Assembly: GCF_050947335.1 (NCBI RefSeq)
Contig: NW_027473534.1
Coordinates: 180,592-244,591, forward strand
Length of the DNA stretch: 64,000 nucleotides
Direction of reading: 5' to 3'
Origin: Megachile rotundata
Lineage: Eukaryota > Arthropoda > Insecta > Hymenoptera > Megachilidae
The notes beneath the pieces are model-generated. The model ran no database searches. It was not told where the DNA came from and worked only from the letters and a program-made list of their open reading frames with translations. A program made the position numbers and the translations under genes. This document shows, piece after piece, positions 11,566-23,850 of this stretch (its first letter is position 1; each line of letters starts with the position of its first letter).

Positions 11566-12392
11566 TCATTGTGATTGTGTGATTGTGATTGTGTCATTGT
11601 GACTGTGTGATTGTGTGAGTGTGTGATTGTGTGATTGTGTGATTGTGTGATTGTGTGATTGTGATTGTGTGATTGTAACTGTGTGATTGTGACTGTGTGA
11701 TTGTGTGAGTGTGTGATTGTGTGATTGTGTGATTGTGTGGTTGTGCGATCGTGATTGTGTGATCGTGATTGTGTGATCGTGATTGTTCAAATTGCGTGAT
11801 TGTGACTGTGTGATTGCGTGACTGTGTGATTGTGTGACCGTGATTGTGTGACCGTGATTGTGTGACCGTGATAGTGTGACCGTGATTGTGTGATTGCGTG
11901 ATTGTGATTGCGTGATTGTGAATGCGTGATTGTGTGATTGTGTGATTGTGTGATTGTGTGATTGTGTGACTGTGTGATTGTGCGTTTGTGATTGTGTCAT
12001 TGTGATTGTGTGATTGTGATTGTGTCATTGTGACTGTGTGATTGTGTGAGTGTGTGATTGTGTGATTGTGTGATTGTGTGATTGTGTGATTGTGATTGTG
12101 TGATTGTAACTGTGTGATTGTGACTGTGTGATTGTGTGAGTGTGTGATTGTGTGATTGTGTGATTGTGTGGTTGTGCGATCGTGATTGTGTGATCGTGAT
12201 TGTGTGATCGTGATTGTTCAAATTGCGTGATTGTGACTGTGTGATTGCGTGACTGTGTGATTGTGTGACCGTGATTGTGTGACCGTGATTGTGTGACCGT
12301 GATAGTGTGACCGTGATTGTGTGATTGCGTGATTGTGATTGCGTGATTGTGAATGCGTGATTGTGTGATTGTGTGATTGTGTGATTGTGTGA
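11566..12392 (-). repeat. 431-bp tandem duplication, L2 copy
   Basis: Exact-offset counterpart of 734-1560, with units starting at 11566 and 11997 and TTGTTCAAAT at 11783 and 12214. Because both L copies share it, the 431-bp duplication predates the 10.8-kb duplication, unless the latter is an assembly duplication. Confidence 0.87.
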
Positions 12393-15300
12393 TTGTGTGA
12401 TTGTGTGATTGTGTGATTGTGTGATTGTGTGATTGTGTGATTGTGTGATTGTGTGATTGTGTGATTGTGTGACTGTGTGATTGTGTGATTGTGTGATTGT
12501 GTGATTGTGTGATTGTGTGATTGTGGTTGTGTGATTGTGATTGTGTGATTGTGATTGAGTGATTGTGACTGTGTGATTGTGTGAGTGTGTGATTGTGTGA
12601 TTGTGTGGTTGTGTGATTGTGATTGTGTGATTGTGATTGTGTGATTGTGATTGTGTGATTGCGATTGTGTGATTGCGATTGTGTGATTGCGATTGTGTGA
12701 TTCTGATTGTGTGATTGCGATTGTGTGATTGCGATTGTGTGATTGCGATTGTGTGATTGCGATTGTGTGATTGCGATTGTGTGATTGCGATTGTGTGATT
12801 GCGATTGTGTGATTGTGATTGTGTGATTGTGATTGTGTGATTGTGATTGTGTGATTGTGATTGTGTGATTGTGATTGTGTGATTGTGATTGTGTGATTGT
12901 GTGAATGTGTGATTGTGTGATTGTGTGATTGTGTGATTGTGTGATTGTGTGATTGTGATTGTGTGATTGTGATTGTGTGATTGTGATTGTGTGATTGTGA
13001 TTGTGTGATTGTGATTGTGTGATTGTGATTGTGCGATTGTGATTGTGTGATTGTGGTTGTGTGATTGTGGTTGTGTGATTGTGATTGTGTGATTGTGATT
13101 GTGTGATTGTGACCGTGTGATTGTGTGAGTGTGTGATTGTATGATTGTGTGGTTGTGTGATTTTGTGGTTGTGTGATTTTGTGATTGTGTGATTGTGTGA
13201 GTGTGTGATTGTCTGATTGAGTGATTGTGTGCTTGTGTGATTGTGTGGTTGTGTGATTGTGTGATTGTGTGGTTAGGTGATTGTGTGATTGTGTGATTGT
13301 GTGAGTGTGTGATTGTCTGATTGAGTGATTGTGTGGTTGTGTGATTGTGTGGTTGTGTGATTGTGTGATTGTGTGGTTAGGTGATTGTGTGATTGTGTGA
13401 TTGTGTGATTGTGACTGTGTGATTGTGTGAGTGTGTGACTGTGTGATTGTGTGAGTGTGTGATTGTGTGATTGTGTGATTGTGTGGTTCTGTGATTGTGT
13501 GATTGTGTGATTGCGAGATTGTGTGATTGTGTGACTGTGTGATTGTGTGATTGTGATTGTGTGATTGTGATTGTGTGATTGTGATTGTGGGATTGTCACT
13601 GTGTGATTGTGTGATTGTGATTGTGTGATTGTGATTGTGTGATTGTGATTGTGTGATTGTGATTGTGTGATTGTGATTGTGTGATTGTGATTGTGGGATT
13701 GTGACTGTGTGATTGTGTGATTGTGTGATTGTGCGATTGTGTGATTGTGTGATTGTGTGATTGTGTGATTGTGTGATTGTGTGATTGTGTGATTGTGTGG
13801 TCGTGCGATCGTGATTGTGTGATCGTGATTGTGTGATCGTGATTGTGTGATTGCGTGATTGTGTGATCGTGATTTTGTGTATGTGTGATTGTGTGACTGT
13901 GTGATTGTGTGACTGTGTGATTGTGCGTTTGTGATTGTGTCATTGTGATTGTGTGATTGTGATTGTGTGATTGTGACTGTGTGATTGTGTGAGTGTGTGA
14001 TTGTGTGATTGTGTGATTGTGTGGTTCTGTGATTGTGTGATTGTGTGATTGTGAGATTGTGTGATTGTGCGACTGTGTGATTGTGTGATTGTGATTGTGT
14101 GATTGTGATTGTGTGATTGTGATTGTGGGATTGTGACTGTGTGATTGTGTGATTGTGATTGTGTGATTGTGATTGTGTGATTGTGATTGTGTGATTGTGA
14201 TTGTGTGATTGTGATTGTGGGATTGTGACTGTGTAATTGTGTGATTGTGCGATTGTGTGATTGTGTGATTGTGTGATTGTGTGATTGTGTGATTGTGTGA
14301 TTGTGTGATTGTGTGGTCGTGCGATCGTGATTGTGTGATCGTGATTGTGTGATCGTGATTGTGTGATTGCGTGATTGTGTGATCGTGATTTTGTGTATGT
14401 GTGATTGTGTGACTGTGTGATTGTGTGACTGTGTGATTGTGTGACTGTGTGATTGTGCGTTTGTGATTGTGTCATTGTGATTGTGTGATTGTGATTGTGT
14501 CATTGTGACTGTGTGATTGTGTGAGTGTGTGATTGTCTGATTGTGTGATTGTGTGATTGTGTGATTGTGATTGTGTGATTGTGACTGTGTGATTGTGACT
14601 GTGTGATTGTGTGAGTGTGTGATTGTGTGATTGTGTGATTGTGTGGTTGTGCGATCGTGATTGTGTGATCGTGATTGTGTGATCGTGATTGTTCAAATTG
14701 CGTGATTGTGACTGTGTGATTGCGTGACTGTGTGATTGTGTGATTGTGATTGTGTGATTGTGATTGTGTGATTGTGATTGTGTGATTGTGATTGTGGGAT
14801 TGTGATTGTGTGATTGTATGATAGTGTGATTGTGTGATTGAGTGATTGTGTGATTGTGTGATTGTGTGATTGTGTGATTGTGTGATTGTGTGATTGTGTG
14901 ATTGTGTGATTGTGTGATTGTGTGATTGTGTGATTGTATGATTCTGTGATTGTGTGATTGTGTGATTGTGTGATTGTGTGATTGTGTGATTGTGTGATTG
15001 TGTGATTGTGTGATTGTGTGATTGTGTGATTGTGTGATTGTGTGATTGTGTGATTGTGTGATTGTGTGATTGTGTGATTGTGTGATTGTGTGATTGTGTG
15101 ATTGTGTGATTGTGGTTGTGTGATTGTGATTGTGTGATTGTGATTGTGTGATTGTGACTGTGTGATTGTGTGAGTGTGTGATTGTGTGATTGTGTGGTTG
15201 TGTGATTTTGTGGTTGTGTGATTGTGTGATTGTGTGATTGTGTGATTGTGTGATTGTGACTGTGTGATTGTGTGAGTGTGTGATTGTGTGATTGTGTGAT

Positions 15301-16065
15301 TGTGTAATTGTGATTGTGCGATTGTGTGATTGTGTGATTGTGTGATTGTGTGATTGTGTGATTGTGTGATTGTGTGATTGTGTGATTGTGTGATTGTGTG
15401 ATTGTGTGATTGTGTGATTGTGTGATTGTGAGATTGTGTGATTGTGTGATTGTGTGATTGTCTGATTGAGTGATTGTGTGCTTGTGTGATTGTGTGGTTG
15501 TGTGATTGTGTGATTGTGTGGTTGTGTGATTTTGTGGTTGTGTGATTTTGTGGTTGTGTGATTTTGTGATTGTGTGATTGTGTGATTGTGTGATTGTGTG
15601 ATTGTGTGATTGTGTGACTGTGTGATTGTGTGATTGTGTGATTGTGCGATTGTGTGATTGTGCGATTGTGTGATTGTGATTGTGTGATTGTGATTGTGTG
15701 TACTGTGTGACTGTGTGATTGTGTGATTGTGTGATTGTGTGATTGTGTGATTGTGTGATTGTGTGATTGTGTGGTTGTGTGATTGTGTGATTGTGTGATT
15801 GTGCGATTGTGTAATTGTGATTGTGTGATTGTGATTGTGTGTACTGTGTGACTGTGTGGTTGTGTGATTGTGTGATTGTGTGATTGTGTGATTGTGTGAT
15901 TGTGTGATTGTGTGATTGTGTGACTGTGTGATTGTGTGATGGTGTGATTGTGTGATTGTGTGATTGTGCGATTGTGTAATTGTGATTGTGTGATTTTGAT
16001 TGTGTGTACTGTGTGACTGTGTGATTGTGTGATTGTGTGATTGTGTGATTGTGTGATTGTGTGAT
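12393..16065 (-). repeat. Remainder of L2 up to the gap
   Basis: It follows 1561-5233 in the same order: CGCAATC-type array (about 12658-12812), GGTTAGG near 13271 and 13375, TCAT at 13940 and at 14472/14500, TTGTTCAAAT at 14689, and the three TACTGTG landmarks near 15701, 15842 and 16007. The last bases before the N run are plain GTGTGATT words. Confidence 0.87.
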
Positions 16066-16165
16066 NNNNNNNNNNNNNNNNNNNNNNNNNNNNNNNNNNN
16101 NNNNNNNNNNNNNNNNNNNNNNNNNNNNNNNNNNNNNNNNNNNNNNNNNNNNNNNNNNNNNNNNN
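16066..16165. other. Assembly gap, 100 N
   Basis: Exactly 100 consecutive N. Orientation of the satellite switches across it, from G/T-rich on top to C/A-rich on top. A run of 100 N is the usual placeholder for a gap of unknown length, so the true distance and even the relative orientation of the two sides are not established by the sequence. Confidence 0.99.
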
Positions 16166-17370
16166 ACAATCACAATCACACAATCACAATCACACAATCA
16201 CAATCACACAATCACAATCACACAATCACAATCACACAATCACAATCACACAATCACAATCACACAATCACAATCACACAATCACAATCACACAATCACA
16301 ATCACACAATCACAATCACACAATCACAATCACACAATCACAATCACACAATCACAATCACACAATCACAATCACACAATCACAATCACACAATCACAAT
16401 CACACAATCACAATCACACAATCACAATCACACAATCACAATCACACAATCACAATCACACAATCACAATCACACAATCACAATCACACAATCACAATCA
16501 CACAATCACAATCACACAATCACAATCACACAATCACAATCACACAATCACAATCACACAATCACAATCACACAATCACAATCACACAATCACAATCACA
16601 CAATCACAATCACACAATCACAATCACACAATCACAATCACACAATCACAATCACACAATCACAATCACACAATCACAATCACACAATCACAATCACACA
16701 ATCACAATCACACAATCACAATCACACAATCACAATCACACAATCACAATCACACAATCACAATCACACAATCACAATCACACAATCACAATCACACAAT
16801 CACAATCACACAATCACAATCACACAATCACAATCACACAATCACAATCACACAATCACAATCACACAATCACAATCACACAATCACAATCACACAATCA
16901 CAATCACACAATCACAATCACACAATCACAATCACACAATCACAATCACACAATCACAATCACACAATCACAATCACACAATCACAATCACACAATCACA
17001 ATCACACAATCACAATCACACAATCACAATCACACAATCACAATCACACAATCACAATCACACAATCACAATCACACAATCACAATCACACAATCACAAT
17101 CACACAATCACAATCACACAATCACAATCACACAATCACAATCACACAATCACAATCACACAATCACAATCACACAATCACAATCACACAATCACAATCA
17201 CACAATCACAATCACACAATCACAATCACACAATCACAATCACACAATCACAATCACACAATCACAATCACACAATCACAATCACACAATCACAATCACA
17301 CAATCACAATCACACAATCACAATCACACAATCACAATCACACAATCACAATCACACAATCACAATCACA
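16166..17370 (+). repeat. Pure 14-bp array R-a
   Basis: About 86 consecutive ACACAATCACAATC units with no variant seen, cut at the left by the gap. It ends where CAACC replaces CAATC (17371). The next array (R-b) ends in the same way 4,178 bp downstream. Confidence 0.93.
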
Positions 17371-17984
17371 CAACCACACAATCACACAAGCACACAATCA
17401 CTCAATCAGACAATCACACAATCACACAATCACACAATCTCACAATCACACAATCACACAATCACACAATCACACAATCACACCATCACACAATCACACA
17501 ATCACACAATCACACAATCACACAATCACACAATCACACAATCACACAATCACACAATCACACAATCACACAATCACACAATCACAGAATCATACAATCA
17601 CACAATCACACAATCACACAATCACACAATCACACAATCACACAATCACACAATCACACAATCACACAATCACACAATCACACAATCACACAATCACACA
17701 ATCACACAATCACTCAATCACACAATCACACTATCACACAATCACACAATCACAATCACACAATCACAATTACACAATCACAATTACACAATCACAATTA
17801 CACAATCACAATTACACAATCACAATTACACAATCACACACTCACACAATCACACAATCACAATCACACAATGACAATCACACAATCACAATCACACAAT
17901 CACAATCCCACAATCACAATCACACAATCACAATCACACAATCACAATCACACAATCACACAGTCACGCAATCACACAGTCACA
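17371..17984 (+). repeat. 8-bp array with ATTACAC run
   Basis: 8-bp arrays carrying AAGCAC, CTCAATC, CAGACAATC, CACCATC, CAGAATCATAC and CACTATC variants, then five 14-bp units with ATTACAC in place of ATCACAC (about 17768-17836). The ATTACAC run recurs near 21947-22014 and, with errors, near 62400-62475, but is not seen as a run in the left arm. Confidence 0.85.
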
Positions 17985-18060
17985 ATCACGCAATTTGAAC
18001 AATCACGATCACACAATCACGCAATTTGAACAATCACGATCACACAATCACGATCACACA
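17985..18060 (+). repeat. TTTGAACAA landmark doublet
   Basis: Two copies of a 31-bp segment containing GCAATTTGAACAATCACG, with ATTTGAACAA at 17993 and 18024. This is the complement of TTGTTCAAATTGC in the left arm, where it is always single. The doublet recurs at 22171/22202, so the 31-bp duplication preceded the 4,178-bp duplication. Confidence 0.88.
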
Positions 18061-18360
18061 ATCACAATCACACAATCACAATCACACAATCACAATCACA
18101 CAATCACACAGTCACACAATCACACAATCTCACAATCACACAATCACACAATCACAGAACCACACAATCACACAATCACACAATCACACACTCACACAAT
18201 CACACAGTCACAATGACACAATCACAATCACACAATCACAATGACACAATCACAAACGCACAATCACACAGTCACACAATCACACAGTCACACAATCACA
18301 CATACACAAAATCACGATCACACAATCACAATCACACAATCACAATGACACAATCACAAA
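18061..18360 (+). repeat. ATGACAC landmark with 104-bp tandem duplication
   Basis: ATGACAC occurs at 18213, 18241 and 18345. The stretch holding ATGACACAATCACAAACGC and CATACACAAAATCACG is present twice with a 104-bp offset. The paralogue near 22.4 kb has it once, and landmark offsets between the two regions fall from 4,178 to 4,074 bp across this point, matching the 104-bp difference. Confidence 0.85.
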
Positions 18361-19805
18361 CGCACAATCACACAGTCACACAATCACACAGTCACACAAT
18401 CACACATACACAAAATCACGATCACACAATCACGCAATCACACAATCACGATCACACAATCACGATCACACAATCACGATCGCACGACCACACAGTCACA
18501 CAATCACACAATCACACAATCACACAATCACACAATCACACAATCACACAATCGCACAATCACACAATCACACAATCACACAGTCACAATCCCACAATCA
18601 CAATCACACAATCACAATCACACAATCACAATCACACAATCACAATCACACAATCACACAGTCACAATCCCACAATCACAATCACACAATCACAATCACA
18701 CAATCACAATCACACAATCACAATCACACAATCACAATCACACAATCACAATCACACAATCACAATCACACAATCACAATCACACAATCACAATCACACA
18801 ATCACACAGTCACACAATCACACAATCTCACACTCACACAATCACACAATCACAGAACCACACAATCACACAATCACACAATCACACACTCACACAATCA
18901 CACAGTCACAATCACACAATCACAATCACACAATCACAATCACACAATCACAATCACATAATCACACAATCACACAATCACACAATCACAGAATCATACA
19001 ATCACACAATCACACAATCACACAATCACACAATCACACAATCACACAGTCACACAATCACTCAGTCACACAATCACACAATCACACAATCACACAATCA
19101 CACAATCACACAATCACACAATCGCACAATCACACAATCACAGAATCATACAATCACACAATCACACAATCACACAATCACACAATCACACAATCACACA
19201 ATCACACAATCACACAATCACACAATCACACCATCACACAATCACACAACCACACAATCACACAATCACACAATCACACAATCACACAATCGCAATCACA
19301 CAATCGCAATCACACAATCACAATCACACAATCGGAATCACACAATCACAATCACACAATCACAATCACACAATCACAATCACACAATCACACAATCACA
19401 CAATCACACAATCACACAATCCCACAATCACACAATCGCACAATCACACAACCACACAATCACACAATCACACAATCACACACTCACACAATCACACAGT
19501 CACAATCACACAATCACACAATCACACAATCACCTAACCACACAATCACACAATCACACAACCACACAATCACACAAGCACACAATCACTCAATCACACA
19601 ATCACACACTCACACAATCACACAATCACACAATCACCTAACCACACAATCACACAATCACACAACCACACAATCACACAAGCACACAATCACTCAATCA
19701 GACAATCACATACTCACACAATCACACAATCACAAAATCACACAACCACAAAATCACACAACCACACAATCACACAATCACACACTCACACAATCACACA
19801 GTCAC
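18361..19805 (+). repeat. Mixed satellite block between arrays R-a and R-b
   Basis: 8-bp and 14-bp runs with, in order, CACGATCGCACGACC near 18475, CAATCCC variants, AGAACC, CTCAGTC, CAGAATCATAC, short CGCAATC runs near 19290-19335 (one CGGAATC near 19333), CACCTAACC near 19532 and 19636, AAGCAC and a CATACTC variant near 19709. It is paralogous to about 22.5-23.85 kb. Nothing gene-like. Confidence 0.82.
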
Positions 19806-21549
19806 AATCACACAATCACAATCACACAATCACAATCACACAACCACAATCACACAATCACAATCACACAATCACAATCACACAATCACAATCACACAAT
19901 CACAATCACACAATCACAATCACACAATCACAATCACACAATCACAATCACACAATCACAATCACACAATCACAATCACACAATCACAATCACACAATCA
20001 CAATCACACAATCACAATCACACAATCACAATCACACAATCACAATCACTCAATCACAATCACACAATCACAATCACACAATCACAATCACACAATCACA
20101 ATCACACAATCACAATCACACAATCACAATCACACAATCACAATCACACAATCACAATCACACAATCACAATCACACAATCACAATCACACAATCACAAT
20201 CACACAATCACAATCACACAATCACAATCACACAATCACAATCACACAATCACAATCACACAATCACAATCACACAATCACAATCACACAATCACAATCA
20301 CACAATCACAATCACACAATCACAATCACACAATCACAATCACACAATCACAATCACACAATCACAATCACACAATCACAATCACACAATCACAATCACA
20401 CAATCACAATCACACAATCACAATCACACAATCACAATCACACAATCACAATCACACAATCACAATCACACAATCACAATCACACAATCACAATCACACA
20501 ATCACAATCACACAATCACAATCACACAATCACAATCACACAATCACAATCACACAATCACAATCACACAATCACAATCACACAATCACAATCACACAAT
20601 CACAATCACACAATCACAATCACACAATCACAATCACACAATCACAATCACACAATCACAATCACACAATCACAATCACACAATCACAATCACACAATCA
20701 CAATCACACAATCACAATCACACAATCACAATCACACAATCACAATCACACAATCACAATCACACAATCACAATCACACAATCACAATCACACAATCACA
20801 ATCACACAATCACAATCACACAATCACAATCACACAATCACAATCACACAATCACAATCACACAATCACAATCACACAATCACAATCACACAATCACAAT
20901 CACACAATCACAATCACACAATCACAATCACACAATCACAATCACACAATCACAATCACACAATCACAATCACACAATCACAATCACACAATCACAATCA
21001 CACAATCACAATCACACAATCACAATCACACAATCACAATCACACAATCACAATCACACAATCACAATCACACAATCACAATCACACAATCACAATCACA
21101 CAATCACAATCACACAATCACAATCACACAATCACAATCACACAATCACAATCACACAATCACAATCACACAATCACAATCACACAATCACAATCACACA
21201 ATCACAATCACACAATCACAATCACACAATCACAATCACACAATCACAATCACACAATCACAATCACACAATCACAATCACACAATCACAATCACACAAT
21301 CACAATCACACAATCACAATCACACAATCACAATCACACAATCACAATCACACAATCACAATCACACAATCACAATCACACAATCACAATCACACAATCA
21401 CAATCACACAATCACAATCACACAATCACAATCACACAATCACAATCACACAATCACAATCACACAATCACAATCACACAATCACAATCACACAATCACA
21501 ATCACACAATCACAATCACACAATCACAATCACACAATCACAATCACAC
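19806..21549 (+). repeat. 14-bp array R-b
   Basis: A homogeneous ACACAATCACAATC array with only two variants seen: CAACC near 19840 and CACTCAATC near 20047. After 20050 it runs roughly 105 units without change and ends with CACAACC at 21543-21549, exactly 4,178 bp after the end of R-a. Confidence 0.92.
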
Positions 21550-22422
21550 AACCACACAATCACACAACCACACAATCACTCAATCAGACAATCACACAAT
21601 CACACAATCACACAATCTCACAATCACACAATCACACAATCACACAATCACACAATCACACCATCACACAATCACACAATCACACAATCACACAATCACA
21701 CAATCACACAATCACACAATCACACAATCACACAATCACACAATCACACAATCACACAATCACAGAATCATACAATCACACAATCACACAATCACACAAT
21801 CACACAATCACACAATCACACAATCACACAATCACACAATCACACAATCACACAATCACACAATCACACAATCACACAATCACACAATCACTCAATCACA
21901 CAATCACACTATCATACAATCACACAATCACAATCACACAATCACAATTACACAATCACAATTACACAATCACAATTACACAATCACAATTACACAATCA
22001 CAATTACACAATCACACACTCACACAATCACACAATCACAATCACACAATGACAATCACACAATCACAATCACACAATCACAATCCCACAATCACAATCA
22101 CACAATCACAATCACACAATCACAATCACACAATCACACAGTCACGCAATCACACAGTCACAATCACGCAATTTGAACAATCACGATCACACAATCACGC
22201 AATTTGAACAATCACGATCACACAATCACGATCACACAATCACAATCACACAATCACAATCACACAATCACAATCACACAATCACACAGTCACACAATCA
22301 CACAATCTCACAATCACACAATCACACAATCACAGAACCACACAATCACACAATCACACAATCACACACTCACACAATCACACAGTCACAATGACACAAT
22401 CACAATCACACAATCACAATGA
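20344..22422 (+). repeat. Second copy of the 4,178-bp duplication (first copy 16166-18244)
   Basis: Landmarks shared at a constant 4,178-bp offset: array end 17371/21549, ATTTGAACAA 17993/22171 and 18024/22202, and ATGACAC 18213/22391 and 18241/22419. The left limit is uncertain because both copies begin inside uniform 14-bp array. One small difference seen: AGCAC at about 17390 is ACCAC in the second copy. Confidence 0.85.
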
Positions 22423-23850
22423 CACAATCACAAACGCACAATCACACAGTCACACAATCACACAGTCACACAATCACACATACACAAAATCACGATCACA
22501 CAATCACGCAATCACACAATCACGATCACACAATCACGATCACACAATCACGATCGCACGACCACACAGTCACACAATCACACAATCACACAATCACACA
22601 ATCACACAATCACACAATCACACAATCGCACAATCACACAATCACACAATCACACAGTCACAATCCCACAATCACAATCACACAATCACAATCACACAAT
22701 CACAATCACACAATCACAATCACACAATCACACAGTCACAATCCCACAATCACAATCACACAATCACAATCACACAATCACAATCACACAATCACAATCA
22801 CACAATCACAATCACACAATCACAATCACACAATCACAATCACACAATCACAATCACACAATCACACAGTCACACAATCACACAATCTCACACTCACACA
22901 ATCACACAATCACAGAACCACACAATCACACAATCACACAATCACACACTCACACAATCACACAGTCACAATCACACAATCACAATCACACAATCACAAT
23001 CACACAATCACAATCACATAATCACACAATCACACAATCACACAATCACAGAATCATACAATCACACAATCACACAATCACACAATCACACAATCACACA
23101 ATCACACAGTCACACAATCACTCAGTCACACAATCACACAATCACACAATCACACAATCACACAATCACACAATCGCACAATCACACAATCACAGAATCA
23201 TACAATCACACAATCACACAATCACACAATCACACAATCACACAATCACACAATCACACAATCACACAATCACACAATCACACCATCACACAATCACACA
23301 ACCACACAATCACACAATCACACAATCACACAATCACACAATCGCAATCACACAATCGCAATCACACAATCACAATCACACAATCGCAATCACACAATCA
23401 CAATCACACAATCACAATCACACAATCACAATCACACAATCACACAATCACACAATCACACAATCACACAATCCCACAATCACACAATCGCACAATCACA
23501 CAACCACACAATCACACAATCACACAATCACACACTCACACAATCACACAGTCACAATCACACAATCACACAATCACACAATCACCTAACCACACAATCA
23601 CACAATCACACAACCACACAATCACACAAGCACACAATCACTCAATCACACAATCACACACTCACACAATCACACAATCACACAATCACCTAACCACACA
23701 ATCACACAATCACACAACCACACAATCACACAAGCACACAATCACTCAATCAGACAATCACATACTCACACAATCACACAATCACAAAATCACACAACCA
23801 CAAAATCACACAACCACACAATCACACAATCACACACTCACACAATCACA
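22423..23850 (+). repeat. Mixed satellite block between R-b and R-c
   Basis: Paralogue of 18361-19805 with offsets drifting between 4,052 and 4,074 bp. It holds the same order of landmarks: CACGATCGCACGACC near 22550, AGAACC, CTCAGTC, CGCAATC units near 23340-23390, CACCTAACC near 23584 and 23688, and CATACTC near 23761. No unique sequence. Confidence 0.82.

Larger units (their letters stand above)
1..16065 (-). repeat. Satellite array, left arm (G/T-rich strand on top)
   Basis: The whole interval is made of GTGTGATT (8 bp) and GTGTGATTGTGATT (14 bp) words, the complements of ACACAATC and ACACAATC+ACAATC. Strand '-' here means the C/A-rich strand is the minus strand. Landmark variants recur in a fixed order: GTGACCGTGATT units, GATTGCGATT units, GGTTAGG, TTGTTCAAATTGCG, TGTGTACTGTG and paired TCATTG. 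No part of it looks like unique sequence. The minus strand is open in all three frames between rare TCA or TTA triplets, a property of the repeat and not of a gene. The array starts before base 1 and stops abruptly at the N run. Confidence 0.97.
10833..16065 (-). repeat. 10,832-bp higher-order repeat, copy L2 (partial, cut by gap)
   Basis: This repeats 1-5233 landmark for landmark at a constant 10,832-bp offset and ends at the N run. Base 16065 corresponds to base 5233, just before the GCGAGATT landmark at 5235. If the higher-order repeat continues as in L1, the next 5.6 kb would correspond to 5234-10832, but the sequence after the gap is a 14-bp array in the opposite orientation. Confidence 0.9.

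Noticed and set aside
1..16065. Telomeric repeat array
   Set aside because: The G/T strand (GTGTGATT, GTGATT) is not a telomere repeat I recognise, lacks runs of G, and is organised in multi-kilobase higher-order units. GGTTAGG occurs only as isolated variants, not in tandem.
17985..18060. TTTGAACAA landmark as remnant of a mobile-element insertion or target site
   Set aside because: It is only a few bases off the satellite pattern, with no terminal inverted repeats or coding remnant. The 31-bp doublet is a plain tandem duplication.
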